Shown in pieces: positions 51,148 to 61,546 of a stretch of 64,000 bases of DNA. How positions within the stretch are numbered: the stretch's first letter is position 1; the number at the start of each line of letters is the position of its first letter. The DNA is taken from assembly GCF_024435355.1 (NCBI RefSeq), contig NZ_JAMJWG010000003.1:638054-702053 (forward strand). The letters run 5' to 3'. A program made the translations under genes and the position numbers. This DNA comes from Streptomyces odontomachi. GTDB lineage: Bacteria; Actinomycetota; Actinomycetes; Streptomycetales; Streptomycetaceae. The notes under the pieces are model-generated. The model was not told where the DNA came from and ran no database searches. It saw only the letters and a program-made list of their open reading frames with translations.

Positions 51148-52221
51148 TCACCGGTACCGCCGCCGTAGCTCAGCCACGACCCCGAAGGCCGCGGCCGTCA
51201 GGGGGACGGCGAGGAGCAGGCCGAGGATGCCGGCGACGGTCGCGCCGGCGGTCAGGGCCAGGAGCACGGCGGCGGGATGCATCTGGACGGTGCGGCTCTG
51301 GACCAGCGGTTGCAGGACGTGGCCCTCCAGGAGCTGCACGGCGATCACGACGCCCAGCGCCCACAGCGCGATGGCGAAGCCGCGGTCGGCGAGGGCCACC
51401 AGGATCGCCACCGCGCCGGAGATCACGGCACCGAGGTAGGGGATGTAGGCGCCGACGAACACCAGCGCGCCGAGCCCGATCGCGCCGGGCACCCGCAGGA
51501 TCAGCAGGCCGACGGTGATGCAGATGGCGTCGATGAGGGCGATGAGCGTGGTCCCGCGCATGAAGCCCTCGACGGCGCCGAAGGCCCGCCGGGCCATCGC
51601 CTCCAGCAGCTGGCCGCGCTCCGCCGGCACCAGCGACACCAGGGCCCGCAGCCACCGCCCGGCGTCCCGCAGGAAGAAGAAGACCAGCAGCAGGGCGAGC
51701 ACCGCGCTGGCGAACATCTCCGCCACCACGCTGAGCCCGCTGATCACGCCGGAGGCGGCAGTGCCGCCGAACTTGCTCAGCAGCCTCCTGGCGTGCGCGC
51801 CGATGTCGTCCAGCGAGGTGCCGGCCGCGCCGAAGTGCCGGGTCAGCGAGGTGCCGGCCGCGCGCAGCGACGCGGTGATCTGCTCGCCGTTGTCGACCAG
51901 CGAGGCCACCACGATGTACAGCGCGCCGCCGACCACGGCGACCAGCACCGCGCAGGTCAGGCCCGCGGCCAGCGAGCGGTTGAGCCTGGCCCGGACCAGG
52001 CGGCGGTAGACCGGCCGCAGCAGGGCGGTGCCGAGCAGCGCCAGCAGCAGTGGCGTGACGGCCGCCTTGAGGACGATGCACAGCCACACCCCTACCGCGG
52101 CGACCCCCGTGACCAGCAGTGCAGCGGCGCACCAGGCCGCCGTGCGCCGGACGGGTTCCGGGAGCGGAGGCTGGACAGGCTGCACCCTCCCAGCCGACCA
52201 CGACCCACGCCCGACCGTCAC
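51148..52221 (-). CDS. AI-2E/PerM-family permease
   Basis: About 357 residues with eight predicted helices in the AI-2E family pattern (LYIVVASLVDNGEQITASL; VISGLSVVAEMFASAVLALLLVFFFLRD; GFMRGTTLIALIDAICITVGLLILRVPG). Family members transport small molecules or act as cation antiporters; the role here is unknown. The GTG at 52221 is a likely start, but an upstream GTG at 52272 lies within tandem repeats, and the true start is uncertain. Confidence 0.85.
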   Translation of the reverse strand: MTVGRGSWSAGRVQPVQPPLPEPVRRTAAWCAAALLVTGVAAVGVWLCIVLKAAVTPLLLALLGTALLRPVYRRLVRARLNRSLAAGLTCAVLVAVVGGALYIVVASLVDNGEQITASLRAAGTSLTRHFGAAGTSLDDIGAHARRLLSKFGGTAASGVISGLSVVAEMFASAVLALLLVFFFLRDAGRWLRALVSLVPAERGQLLEAMARRAFGAVEGFMRGTTLIALIDAICITVGLLILRVPGAIGLGALVFVGAYIPYLGAVISGAVAILVALADRGFAIALWALGVVIAVQLLEGHVLQPLVQSRTVQMHPAAVLLALTAGATVAGILGLLLAVPLTAAAFGVVAELRRRYR

Positions 52222-52320
52222 GCCGACGGGGCCCACGGGGGTGACGGGGCCCACGGGGGTGACGGGGCCCACGGGGGACGGGGCCCACGGGGGACGGGGC
52301 CCACGGGGGTGGCGGGGTGA
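52222..52320. repeat. GTGGGCCCC-type tandem repeats
   Basis: GACGGGGCCCACGGGGGT units (18 and 15 bases) are repeated about five times at the 5' side of the permease gene. If translated they give Gly-Pro-Val-Thr-Pro-Val; more probably noncoding. Confidence 0.75.
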
Positions 52321-52392
52321 CGACGGACGGAGCGCCGCAGATCCGGCCGGCCCGTTCCGTTACCGTCCGGCCGGGTCCCGTCCGGTCCGGCC

Positions 52393-54726
52393 CTAGAGGA
52401 CCGCCTCCGCCGTCCCCGTCATGACCGGCTCCGACGCGCTGCTGACCGGTTCCTGGAGTTCGAACCAGGTGCTCTTGCCCTCGCCCCGCGGATTCACCCC
52501 CCAGGCGTCCGCGAGGCACTCGATCAGGACGAGGCCGCGGCCCGACGACGCCAGCTCGCCCGGGCGCCGTTTGTGCGGCAGGTCGTCGCTGCTGTCGGTG
52601 ACCTCCACCCGCAGTCGCCGCTGTCCCGGTTTCCCGCTGAGCTCGGCGACCACCCAGGCGTCCCCGTCGGTGTGCCTGAGGACGTTCCCCAGCAGCTCGG
52701 AGGCGAGGAGTTCCGCCGAATCCACCTGGTCCGGGCTCGGCCAGTCGTGCAGCAGCTCGCGCAGCTGCCTGCGGACGTCGGCGATGCGCTGCGGCTCGCT
52801 CTGCACGATGCCCAGCGCGGCACGCCGCCCCACCTTGCGGAGCAGCGGCTTGAGGGTCCTGCGACGGAGCAGCAGCACCGCGATGTCGTCGTCCCGCTGG
52901 TCCACCAGGGGCCCGCTGGGGCGCTGCGACAACGGTCCGTGCACGGTCGACACCAGCGTGTCGGCCAGCGCTTCGAGCGCCTCGTCGCCGTGCTGTTCCA
53001 GGGTGGACCTGATCCGGTTCCAGCCGCTCGTCATGTCGTACCCGTCGCTCTCGATCAGCCCGTCCGTGCAGATCAGCATGGTCTCGCCGGGCTCCAGCAC
53101 CAGCCGGGTGCGCGGATAGTCGGAGTCCGGGTCGATGCCGAGCGGCAGCCCGCCGGAGGTGGGCCGCAACAACACGGTGCCGTCGGCGGTGCGCACCGCG
53201 GGGTCCACGTGCCCGGCCCGGGCGATCTCCAGCGTCCCGGTGGCCGGGTCCACGTCCACGTACAGGCAGGTCGCGAAGCGGTCGTCGGGCTGCTCCGGCA
53301 CCTCGCCGTCGGCGGCCGGGCGGCCCTGGTGGTCGTCGCCGGCCGAGATGCCGGCCAGGAACCGGCTGGCGCGGGAGAGCACGGCCTCCGGCCGGTGCCC
53401 CTCGGCGGCGTAGGCGCGCAGTGCGATCCGCAACTGCCCCATCACCCCCGCGGCCCGCACGTCGTGCCCCTGCACATCGCCGACGACGAGCGCGATGTGC
53501 CCGGACGGCAGGGAGATCACGTCGTACCAGTCACCGCCGACCTGGAGCCCGCCGCCGGTCGGCACGTAGCGGCCCGCCAGGCCGAGCCCGGGGACGTCGG
53601 GCCCCAGGCTGGGCATCATGGACTCCTGGATGCCCTCGGCCAGCTCACGCTGCGAGTCCGCCGTGCCCGCCCGGGCCAGCGCCTGCGCGAGCATCCGGGC
53701 CACGGTCGTCAGCACCGACCGCTCGTCCGCCGTGAACCGTACGTGGTAGGCGAAGGCGGCCAGCCACGCGCCCACCGTCCGGCCGCCCGCGATGAGCGGC
53801 AGGATGGCCCAGGACTTGCGGCCGAACCGCTCGGCCATGGGCCAGGCCCTCGGATGGTGCCGCTGGTACTCCTCGGGTGAGGAGAGGTAGATGGCACGCC
53901 CGGTGCGGATCACCTCGGCGGCCGGGTGGTCCGAGTAGAGCGACATTCCCACGAACGGGGCCGCGTCGTTCGGGTCGTGCCCGTGGTGCCCCACGATCCT
54001 GACCCGGTCGCCCTCGGCGGTGAAGACGGCGAGCCCGTCCGGGGAGAAGCCGGGCATCGACAGGCCCGCGGCCACCCGCAGCACCTCCGACGTCGACCGC
54101 GCCTCCGCCAGCTCGCGCCCCGCGTCCAGCAGGAAGGCCTCGCGTGAGCGCCGCCAGTCGCCGGTGACCTGGGACGGCGCCGCCGCACTCGCCGGTGTGT
54201 GGGTGACCTCCTCGATGGTGCCGATCATGTCGAACGAGCCGCCCTCGCGGCGCAACGTCGGCCGGCAGCGCGCCCGGACGATGCGCAGCTCCTGGCCCTG
54301 GTCGTCCATGACCCGCATCCGGAACTCACCGACGGTGCCCTCCGTGTACGCGAGGTTCGCGATGCCGCCGGCCTCGTTCCAGTCCTCCGGGTGGAAGCGG
54401 GAGCGGGCGGCGGTGGCGCTCAGCCGCACGGACCTGGCGGGCAGGCCGAGCAGGCCGGCCGCGATGGCGTCCAGGACCACGGAGTCCGCCGGCCCGTACC
54501 AGCGCCACACCCCGGTCGCCACCGTGTCCAGCACGTCGCTCGCGTCGGGCAGCGCAGCGGTGTCCGCCTCGACGGCCTCGTCCATCGGGGGCAGCGGAGT
54601 GTCGAGGGCCGCCACCACGTCCTCGGGCTGCTGCGGGCCGCCGCCGCCGTACTGCAGCGGGTCGTGCCACGCGGGCGGACGAGGCTCCTCATCCCCCGTC
54701 TGCGGTAGGGGATCATTGATGCCCAT
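52393..54726 (-). CDS. PAS-GAF-SpoIIE phosphatase with C-terminal HATPase domain
   Basis: 777 residues. Order: acidic N-terminus, a PAS-like domain (~75-180, WRWYGPADSVVLDAIAAGLLG; FRMRVMDDQG), a GAF domain (~200-370, LLDAGRELAEARSTSEVLRVAAGLS), a PP2C SpoIIE domain (~380-620, GGDWYDVISLPSGHIALVVGDVQGHD, CTDGLIESDG) and an RsbW-like HATPase domain (ELLASELLGNVLRHTDGDAW; SGRGLVLIECLADAWGV). One protein thus has both phosphatase and kinase modules for partner-switching control of sigma factors. ATG 54726. Upstream of aspS, divergent. Confidence 0.9.
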   Translation of the reverse strand: MGINDPLPQTGDEEPRPPAWHDPLQYGGGGPQQPEDVVAALDTPLPPMDEAVEADTAALPDASDVLDTVATGVWRWYGPADSVVLDAIAAGLLGLPARSVRLSATAARSRFHPEDWNEAGGIANLAYTEGTVGEFRMRVMDDQGQELRIVRARCRPTLRREGGSFDMIGTIEEVTHTPASAAAPSQVTGDWRRSREAFLLDAGRELAEARSTSEVLRVAAGLSMPGFSPDGLAVFTAEGDRVRIVGHHGHDPNDAAPFVGMSLYSDHPAAEVIRTGRAIYLSSPEEYQRHHPRAWPMAERFGRKSWAILPLIAGGRTVGAWLAAFAYHVRFTADERSVLTTVARMLAQALARAGTADSQRELAEGIQESMMPSLGPDVPGLGLAGRYVPTGGGLQVGGDWYDVISLPSGHIALVVGDVQGHDVRAAGVMGQLRIALRAYAAEGHRPEAVLSRASRFLAGISAGDDHQGRPAADGEVPEQPDDRFATCLYVDVDPATGTLEIARAGHVDPAVRTADGTVLLRPTSGGLPLGIDPDSDYPRTRLVLEPGETMLICTDGLIESDGYDMTSGWNRIRSTLEQHGDEALEALADTLVSTVHGPLSQRPSGPLVDQRDDDIAVLLLRRRTLKPLLRKVGRRAALGIVQSEPQRIADVRRQLRELLHDWPSPDQVDSAELLASELLGNVLRHTDGDAWVVAELSGKPGQRRLRVEVTDSSDDLPHKRRPGELASSGRGLVLIECLADAWGVNPRGEGKSTWFELQEPVSSASEPVMTGTAEAVL

Positions 54727-55024
54727 TTGTCCACTGTAGGGAGATCGGGACCAGGTCTGCCAACGGGTGGGGTCCCGGACGGGCAGGGCGGGGCCGTGCC
54801 GGGCGGAGGGGCCTGGTGGGGGCGCCGTGCCTTCCGGGGGTGCGGGCGCCCCGCGGCGCAGCCGTCTCGCCGTCGGGCGGACGGTAATCTTGTAGCCCGC
54901 TCCGTGCACAAGCTTTTACCGTGTACTTTTCCAAGAGGCTTAAGGCCGCATGAGTCCCTCTGAGGCCCCGCCCGGTCACCGGTACGGTCACCGGCCCGAC
55001 TCGACGAAGACTGGATGAACGACG

Positions 55025-56788
55025 ATGCATCGGTACAGGTCACACACCTGCGGCGAGCTCCGCGCCTCTGACGTCGGCACCGACGTCCGGCTGAGCGGCT
55101 GGCTGCACAATCGCCGGGACCTGGGCGGCATCCTCTTCATCGATCTCCGTGACCACTACGGCATCACGCAGCTCGTCGCCCGCCCCGGCACCGCCGCCGC
55201 CGAGAAGCTGGACAAGCTCTCCAAGGAAACGGTGCTGCGCGTCGACGGCAAGGTGGTCTCCCGCGGCGCCGACAACGTCAACCCGGACCTGCCCACCGGC
55301 GAGATCGAGATCGAGGCCGCCGACGTCGAGGTGCTCGGCGAGGCCGCCCCGCTCCCCTTCACCATCAACACCGAGGACGGGGTGAACGAGGAGCGCCGCC
55401 TCGAGTACCGCTTCCTCGACCTGCGCCGCGAGCGCATGCACCGCAACATCCTGCTGCGCACCGCCGTCATCTCGGCGATCCGCCACAAGATGACCGACCT
55501 CGGCTTCAACGAGATGGCGACCCCGATCCTGACCGCCACCTCCCCCGAGGGCGCCCGCGACTTCGTGGTGCCGTCCCGGCTGAACCCGGGTAAGTTCTAC
55601 GCCCTCCCGCAGGCGCCGCAGCAGTTCAAGCAGCTGCTGATGATCTCCGGTTTCGACCGCTACTTCCAGATCGCACCCTGCTTCCGCGACGAGGACGCCC
55701 GCGCCGACCGCTCGCCCGGCGAGTTCTACCAGCTCGACGTGGAGATGTCCTTCGTCGAGCAGGAGGACGTCTTCCGGCCCGTCGAGAAGCTGATGACGGA
55801 GCTGTTCGAGGAGTTCGGCGGCGGACGGCACGTGACGTCCCCGTTCCCGCGGATCCCGTTCCGCGAGGCGATGGCGAAGTACGGCTCGGACAAGCCGGAC
55901 CTCCGCGCCGAGCTGGAACTCGTCGACCTGACGGACGTCTTCGCCGAGTCCGAGTTCAAGGCGTTCGCCGGCAAGCACGTGCGTGCGCTGCCGGTGCCGG
56001 GCGTGCAGGACCAGCCGCGCCGCTTCTTCGACCAGCTCGGCGACTACGCGGTCGAGCAGGGCGCCAAGGGCCTGGCCTGGGTGCGGGTCGGCGACGACGG
56101 TTCGCTGTCCGGACCGATCGCCAAGTTCCTCACCGAGGGGAACGTCGCCGAGCTGACCAAGCGCCTCTCGCTCGCCCCCGGTCACGCCGTGTTCTTCGGC
56201 GCCGGTGAGTACGACGAGGTGTCGCGGATCATGGGCGCGGTCCGTGTCGAGGCCGCGAAGCGGTCCGGCCACTTCGTGGCGGACGTCTTCCGCTTCTGCT
56301 GGATCGTGGACTTCCCGATGTACGAGAAGGACGAGGAGACCGGGAAGATCGACTTCTCGCACAACCCGTTCTCGATGCCGCAGGGCGGTCTGGAGGCCCT
56401 CCGGACCAAGGACCCGCTGGACGTTCTGGCCTGGCAGTACGACATCGTCTGCAACGGCACCGAGCTGTCCTCCGGCGCCATCCGGAACCATGAACCGGAG
56501 ATCATGATCAAGGCGTTCGAGATCGCCGGCTACGACAGCGAGACCGTCGAGCGCGAGTTCGCCGGCATGCTCCGCGCCCTCCGCTTCGGCGCCCCGCCGC
56601 ACGGTGGCATCGCCCCCGGCGTCGACCGCATCGTGATGCTGCTCGCCGACGAGCCCAACATCCGCGAGACCATCGCCTTCCCGCTGAACGGGCAGGCCCA
56701 GGACCTGATGATGGGCGCCCCCACGGAACTCGAAGAGGCCCGCCTGCGCGAGCTGAACATCGCGCTGCGCAAGCCGCCGGCGAAGTAG
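55025..56788 (+). CDS. aspS: Aspartyl-tRNA synthetase
   Basis: 587 residues, bacterial type. N-terminal OB fold ([41 protein letters not shown]), class II motifs 2 and 3 ([38 protein letters not shown]), and GAD insertion between. It charges tRNA-Asp with aspartate (and possibly tRNA-Asn, in a genome using the amidotransferase route). ATG 55025. Housekeeping, followed by a strong terminator. Confidence 0.97.
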   Translation: MHRYRSHTCGELRASDVGTDVRLSGWLHNRRDLGGILFIDLRDHYGITQLVARPGTAAAEKLDKLSKETVLRVDGKVVSRGADNVNPDLPTGEIEIEAADVEVLGEAAPLPFTINTEDGVNEERRLEYRFLDLRRERMHRNILLRTAVISAIRHKMTDLGFNEMATPILTATSPEGARDFVVPSRLNPGKFYALPQAPQQFKQLLMISGFDRYFQIAPCFRDEDARADRSPGEFYQLDVEMSFVEQEDVFRPVEKLMTELFEEFGGGRHVTSPFPRIPFREAMAKYGSDKPDLRAELELVDLTDVFAESEFKAFAGKHVRALPVPGVQDQPRRFFDQLGDYAVEQGAKGLAWVRVGDDGSLSGPIAKFLTEGNVAELTKRLSLAPGHAVFFGAGEYDEVSRIMGAVRVEAAKRSGHFVADVFRFCWIVDFPMYEKDEETGKIDFSHNPFSMPQGGLEALRTKDPLDVLAWQYDIVCNGTELSSGAIRNHEPEIMIKAFEIAGYDSETVEREFAGMLRALRFGAPPHGGIAPGVDRIVMLLADEPNIRETIAFPLNGQAQDLMMGAPTELEEARLRELNIALRKPPAK

Positions 56789-56862
56789 CCGGCGCGCGGC
56801 GGGCGCGGGTGTCCCCCGGCGTCCGCAAAGCCCCATTCGCGCGACGTACGCTCGTACGAGTG

Positions 56863-56894
56863 AAAGGCCCGGGATCATGCGATCCCGGGCCTTT
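56863..56894. terminator. Strong terminator after aspS
   Basis: AAAGGCCCGGGATC, 4-base loop, GATCCCGGGCCTTT, perfect 14-base stem with flanking A and T runs, able to terminate in both directions. Confidence 0.92.
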
Positions 56895-57008
56895 GGCCGC
56901 CCAGGGTTCGATCATGGTCAAACCTCGCGAGCCGGTGACAGCAAGTCCACAGTGACTCACAGGGTGCGCACAGCGACCTGGCAAGGATGCGTCCCTAAAG
57001 TCGTGTCC

Positions 57009-57896
57009 ATGACAAATCTTGCTTCCGGTAGTGGAACCCAAGGGGACCAGAGCGACGAAGGAAGGCCGCCGGACCTGACCCGGCGCCGTGCCTTGATGGC
57101 CGGTGGTGCGGTGATCGCCGCCGCCGGAATCGGGGCCGCCGCGTTCGACGGGGCCGCGTCGGCCGCCGTGCAGCCCGGCGCCGGTGGAGCGGCCTCCGGG
57201 AGCCGGGCCGTGGCCAAGGCGCAGGACGCCTGCTACCAGCTGTCCACCGAGAACGTCGAGGGCCCGTACTACATCGACGCCGAGAACGTCCGCGCGGACG
57301 TCCGCGAGGATCGCCAGGGCATCGTGCTGACCCTGCGCCTGACCGTGATCGACTCCGTCACCTGCGAGCCGGTGCCGGACGCCGCCGTCGACATCTGGCA
57401 CTGCGACGCCGTGGGCGTCTACTCCGGATTCGAGTCCGGTGGCGGTGGACCCGGCGGCGGGGCCGCCCTCAAGGGCACCCCCACCACGAACACCCGCTTC
57501 CTGCGCGGCACCCAGCCCACCGACGACGAAGGGAAGGTCGAGTTCACGACCGTCTTCCCGGGCTGGTACGTCGGCCGTGCGGTGCACATCCACGTCAAGG
57601 TGCACGTGGACGGGGCCTGGACCGACGGCGGCTACGAGGGCGGGCACGTCTGCCACACCGGGCAGTTCTTCTTCGACGAGACCGCGGTCGTCGCCAGCGC
57701 GAGCGTGTCCCCCTACTCCACCAACACCACCCGGCGCACCACCCTCGACCAGGACGGGCTGTACGACGGCAGCGGCGTCACCGGTGGTCTGCTCGCCCTG
57801 ACCTACACCCAGGGCCACATCGAGGACGGTGTCGTCGGCACCATCACGATGGGCGTCGACCCGGACGCCACCCACGACGGCACCGGCGGCCCGTGA
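57009..57896 (+). CDS. Tat-exported intradiol ring-cleavage dioxygenase
   Basis: 295 residues. A Tat signal (LTRRRALMAGGAVIAAAGIG) leads to an intradiol dioxygenase domain: ENVEGPYYIDAENVRADV (Tyr ligand), VPDAAVDIWHCDAVGVYSGF, FTTVFPGWYVGRAVHIHVKVHVDG (Tyr and two His ligands to non-heme Fe3+). An extracellular enzyme that opens catechol-type rings and could attack lignin- or humus-derived aromatics. ATG 57009 or GTG 57003. Confidence 0.92.
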   Translation: MTNLASGSGTQGDQSDEGRPPDLTRRRALMAGGAVIAAAGIGAAAFDGAASAAVQPGAGGAASGSRAVAKAQDACYQLSTENVEGPYYIDAENVRADVREDRQGIVLTLRLTVIDSVTCEPVPDAAVDIWHCDAVGVYSGFESGGGGPGGGAALKGTPTTNTRFLRGTQPTDDEGKVEFTTVFPGWYVGRAVHIHVKVHVDGAWTDGGYEGGHVCHTGQFFFDETAVVASASVSPYSTNTTRRTTLDQDGLYDGSGVTGGLLALTYTQGHIEDGVVGTITMGVDPDATHDGTGGP

Positions 57897-57948
57897 CGGA
57901 CCGACGCCCGCACACCCCGCCGGCACCCGCACCACACCGGCCACACGC

Positions 57949-57993
57949 CACCGCCCCCGCGCGACACGCTGCCGTGTACGCGCGGGGGCGGTG
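57949..57993. terminator. Bidirectional terminator between dioxygenase and metG
   Basis: CACCGCCCCCGCGCG, 15-base loop, complement: perfect 15-base GC stem located between two convergent genes. Confidence 0.85.
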
Positions 57994-58013
57994 GGTCAGG
58001 GGCTATGTCCGGG

Positions 58014-59630
58014 TCACTGCGCCGGCTGCTCCTCCAGGCGCGGGAAGAGCGCCGCGCCCTTGGTGACCGTCGCGCCGGCCGGCAGCCGGCCCCACTCGGC
58101 GGCGCCGGCCACCGGCTGGTCGGCGAGCGCGCCCAGCGACGCCTCGGCACCCAGGGAGTCCCACAGCTTCTGGCTGCTGGCGGGCATCACCGGGTTCAGC
58201 AGGACGGCCACCGCACGCAGCGACTCCGCCGCCGTGTACAGGATCGTCGCCAGCCGGGCCTGGCCCGCGTCGGACTTGTCCTTCGCTACCTTCCACGGCT
58301 CCTGCTCGGTCAGATAGCCGTTGACCTGCCGGATGAAGTCGAAGATCGCGGCGATGCCGCCCGAGAAGTCCAGCTCCTCGCCGATCCGCCGGTCCGCCTC
58401 GGCGACCGCCTTCGTCAGGCCCTCGTGCACTGCCGTCTCCGCCGGACCGTCAGCGGTGGCCTCCGGCAGCACACCGCCGAAGTACTTGCCGACCATCGCC
58501 GTCACCCGCGAGGCCAGGTTGCCGAAGTCGTTGGCCAGCTCGGAGGTGTACCGGGCGGAGAAGTCCTCCCAGGAGAACGAGCCGTCCTGCCCGTAGGCGA
58601 TGGCGCGCAGGAAGTACCAGCGGTACGCGTCCACGCCGAAGTGGGACGTGAGGTCCTGTGGCTTGATGCCGGTCAGGTTGGACTTCGACATCTTCTCGCC
58701 GCCGACCATCAGCCAGCCGTTGGCGAAGACCCGGCCCGGCACCGGCAGGACCTGCGCCATCAGCATGGCCGGCCAGATGATCGCGTGGAACCGCAGGATG
58801 TCCTTGCCGACCAGGTGCACGTCGGCCGGGAAGGTGGCGTCGAAACGCTCCTGGTCGGCGCCGTATCCCACCGCCGTCGCGTAGTTCAGCAGCGCGTCGA
58901 TCCAGACGTAGATGACATGCTTGTCGTCCCAGGGGACCTTGACACCCCAGGCGAACGTGGAGCGCGAGATCGACAGGTCCTGAAGGCCCTGGCGCACGAA
59001 GCTCACGACCTCGTTGCGCGCGGACTCGGGCTGGACGAAGTCCGGGCGGGACTCGTACAGCTCCAGCAGCCGGGGACCGTACTCGCTCAAGCGGAAGAAG
59101 TAGTTCTCCTCCTTGAGGATCTCCACCGGCCGCTTGTGGATGGGACAGAGCTTCTCACCGGCGTACTCACCCTCGCCGTCGAGCAGCTCACCGGAGAGCT
59201 TGTACTCCTCGCAGCCGACGCAGTACGGACCCTCGTAGCCGCCCTTGTAGATCTCGCCCTTGTCGTACAGGTCCTGCACGAACTCCTGCACCCGGACGGT
59301 GTGGCGCTTCTCGGTGGTGCGGATGAAGTCGTCGTTCGCGATGTCCAAGTGCTCCCAGAGGGGCTTCCAGGCCTCCTCGACGAGCTTGTCGCACCACTCC
59401 TGCGGGCTGAGGCCCTTCGACTCCGCGGTGCGCATGACCTTCTGGCCGTGCTCGTCCGATCCGGTGAGGAACCACACCTTCTCGCCACGCTGACGATGCC
59501 AGCGCGTGAGCACGTCGCCTGCGACGGTCGTGTAGGCGTGGCCCAGGTGGGGAGCGTCGTTGACGTAGTAAATGGGGGTGGAGACGTAGTACGCCTTGCC
59601 ACCCTGCTGCTCTGATCCAGTGGCCGCCAT
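58014..59630 (-). CDS. metG: Methionyl-tRNA synthetase
   Basis: 538 residues, class I. HIGH-like HLGH (DAPHLGHAYTTVAGD), KMSKS (GGEKMSKSNLTGIKP). A zinc knuckle has CVGC then CPIH. The anticodon-binding helical domain ends the protein. No C-terminal EMAP/tRNA-binding domain. It charges initiator and elongator tRNA-Met. ATG 59630. No T-box or other leader was noticed. Confidence 0.96.
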   Translation of the reverse strand: MAATGSEQQGGKAYYVSTPIYYVNDAPHLGHAYTTVAGDVLTRWHRQRGEKVWFLTGSDEHGQKVMRTAESKGLSPQEWCDKLVEEAWKPLWEHLDIANDDFIRTTEKRHTVRVQEFVQDLYDKGEIYKGGYEGPYCVGCEEYKLSGELLDGEGEYAGEKLCPIHKRPVEILKEENYFFRLSEYGPRLLELYESRPDFVQPESARNEVVSFVRQGLQDLSISRSTFAWGVKVPWDDKHVIYVWIDALLNYATAVGYGADQERFDATFPADVHLVGKDILRFHAIIWPAMLMAQVLPVPGRVFANGWLMVGGEKMSKSNLTGIKPQDLTSHFGVDAYRWYFLRAIAYGQDGSFSWEDFSARYTSELANDFGNLASRVTAMVGKYFGGVLPEATADGPAETAVHEGLTKAVAEADRRIGEELDFSGGIAAIFDFIRQVNGYLTEQEPWKVAKDKSDAGQARLATILYTAAESLRAVAVLLNPVMPASSQKLWDSLGAEASLGALADQPVAGAAEWGRLPAGATVTKGAALFPRLEEQPAQ

Positions 59631-59733
59631 GGGCGAAATCCTACTGGCCCGGCAGAGATCGACTCACATCGATAACGTACGGTGACCGGGCGAAGTCGCC
59701 CGGTGCCCCCGGGGGGCGCCGAAGGCGCCGGTA

Positions 59734-59895
59734 AAGGGGCGCGGGGAACTGCGCGACAAGCCCCCACCGGCCTGGTGGTCCGGATACGACAGAAACAGCC
59801 CCTTCGGGACGGTGCCGACGTGACGGTCTCGTCGTGGCTTGTCGCTCCCCCACTGCCTTAATGGCGTGGGAGGTACCCCCATCCCCGCGCCCCTT
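59734..59895. repeat. Dispersed intergenic repeat element (copy 3, with internal insertion)
   Basis: AAGGGGCGCGGGGAACTGCGC (59734-59754) on the left, CAGCCCCTTCGGGACGGTG in the middle (59797-59815), CGTCGTGGCTTGTCGC then CCCCGCGCCCCTT on the right (59883-59895). The right arm is split by about 35 bases holding GCCTTAATGGCGTGGGAGG. Confidence 0.75.
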
Positions 59896-59920
59896 GGTCG
59901 GCACCTTCGGCGCCTATGGC

Positions 59921-61546
59921 TTACGGGCGCCAGGCCGAGAGCAGCCCTTCGTACAACTCGGCGTCGGTGAGCTCCAGCGGCGCCGGCCCCGCGTGGAAGA
60001 ACGCGGCGTTGTCGGCCTTCAGCTTGCGCAGGTAGTCGAAGCCCTTGGCGTCGTGCTCGCCGAAGGCCACGAACTGGAAGAACAGCGGCAGCCCGGCCGC
60101 GTCGGCGAGCGCCTGGGTGGCCGGGCCCTTGGTGTCCGGGGGCCCGTCCGTCTGGAAGACGACCAGCGCCGGGTCCTGGGTGCCGGACTTCTCGTAGTCC
60201 GCGACGACCTCCTCGATCGCACGGTGATAGCTGGTGCGGCCCATCCGCCCGCACGCCTCGTGCAACTCGTCGACCTTGCCCTCATAGGCGTCCAGCGTCA
60301 GCTCGCCGGTGCCGTCGATGTCGGTCGAGAAGAAGACGACGCGCACGGTGGCGTCGGCGTCGGTGTGCGCGGCCAGCGCGAGCACCTGCTCACCGAGGCT
60401 CTGCGCGGAGCCGTCCTTGAAGTACGGGCGCATGGACCCGGACCGGTCCAGCACGAGGTACACCCGGGCCCGCGTTCCCGCCAGCCCCTTCTCCGCCAAC
60501 ACGCTCTCCGCGGTCCGATACGCGGCCACCAGACCCGGCGCCCGCTCTTCGACCTGCGCCGAGCCGTTGCCGGTGTCGGTGGCGGCCCCGTCGGCGGTGG
60601 CGGTGGCCTCGTCGGCGGTGGTCTCGTCGGCGTCGGCGGAGGCTGCGGGGGTGCTCTCCGCGGCTTCGCCCTCGTCTGCGGGGCTCTCGTCGGCCGCCGT
60701 GGGGGTCTCGTCGGCGTCCGTGGAGGCGGCGGGGGCGTCTTCCGTGCTGTCGCTGTCGTCCGCTGCGGCTGCGGGGGTGTCCTCCGCGGCTTCGGCGGCC
60801 ACGGAGGACGCGGCCGGGGCTTCCTCTTCGGCCTCAGCGACCTCGGCGGCTTCAGCGGCTTCAGCGGCTTCAGCGGCGGGTTCTTCCGCGGGCTCGTCGG
60901 CCGACGGTTCAGCCGGCTGCTCGGCTTCGGGCGCTTCCGGAGCCTCGGAGGTCTCGGAGGTCTGGGGGGCCTCGGGGGCGTCTTCCACGGGCTTGGTCTC
61001 GTCCGCGGCCTCGGCCGAAGGCTCGGCAGCCTCGGCCTCGGCCTCGGCGTCGTCGGCGTCGTCAGCGGCTTCGGCGGTCTTGGGGGTGACGTCCCCGGGC
61101 TCCTCCTCGTCCGAGCTGTCGCCGGCGCTCGGGCGCTGTGCCGCCGGCCGGGACGTCTCCGGGGTCACCCGGTCGAACGTCGACGCCACCAGGGCATCCG
61201 CCACGGACGCTTCGGGCGAAGGCCGGGCGGTCGGCACCTCGGCCGCCTTCGCGGAGCCGGAGCCCGCAGCCGTTCTCCCGTTCTCCTCGGTCGCGGTCGA
61301 CTTCTCTGCGGTCGACTTCTCCGCGGTCGACGTTCCCGAGGCCGCCCCGTCGGCCTCCGAGGCCTTCGGCGCCGTGGCTTCCGGCGTCGCAGCCGCTGCC
61401 TCTTCGGTGGCTGAAGACCCGGTCTCCGAACCCTCGCTTGCCGGAGACGTCGGCGTAGCCACAACGGCGGGCTCCGCGTCCTCCCCAGCCCCGCGCCCCT
61501 TGCGCGACCGGCCGAACGCATTCCGCAGGAGACCGAGAATGCCCAT
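59921..61546 (-). CDS. vWA-domain protein with long acidic linker (TerF-like)
   Basis: 541 residues. A basic start ([19 protein letters not shown]) is followed by about 310 residues rich in Ala, Glu, Ser, Thr and Pro, then a vWA domain from ~340: [18 protein letters not shown] (MIDAS DxSGS), [29 protein letters not shown] and [15 protein letters not shown]. It resembles the vWA proteins of tellurite-resistance-associated (Ter) loci and is predicted to be cytosolic and metal-binding. It diverges from no partner here; MoxR or TerD genes are not adjacent. Confidence 0.9.
   Translation of the reverse strand: MGILGLLRNAFGRSRKGRGAGEDAEPAVVATPTSPASEGSETGSSATEEAAAATPEATAPKASEADGAASGTSTAEKSTAEKSTATEENGRTAAGSGSAKAAEVPTARPSPEASVADALVASTFDRVTPETSRPAAQRPSAGDSSDEEEPGDVTPKTAEAADDADDAEAEAEAAEPSAEAADETKPVEDAPEAPQTSETSEAPEAPEAEQPAEPSADEPAEEPAAEAAEAAEAAEVAEAEEEAPAASSVAAEAAEDTPAAAADDSDSTEDAPAASTDADETPTAADESPADEGEAAESTPAASADADETTADEATATADGAATDTGNGSAQVEERAPGLVAAYRTAESVLAEKGLAGTRARVYLVLDRSGSMRPYFKDGSAQSLGEQVLALAAHTDADATVRVVFFSTDIDGTGELTLDAYEGKVDELHEACGRMGRTSYHRAIEEVVADYEKSGTQDPALVVFQTDGPPDTKGPATQALADAAGLPLFFQFVAFGEHDAKGFDYLRKLKADNAAFFHAGPAPLELTDAELYEGLLSAWRP

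Noticed and set aside
52222..52320. Tandem repeats as a coding extension of the permease
   Set aside because: They could be translated, but family proteins do not have such a tail and a later start fits better; left as noncoding repeats.
57949..57993. Hairpin between dioxygenase and metG as a riboswitch
   Set aside because: It is a simple GC stem between two convergent stops, so a terminator is sufficient.
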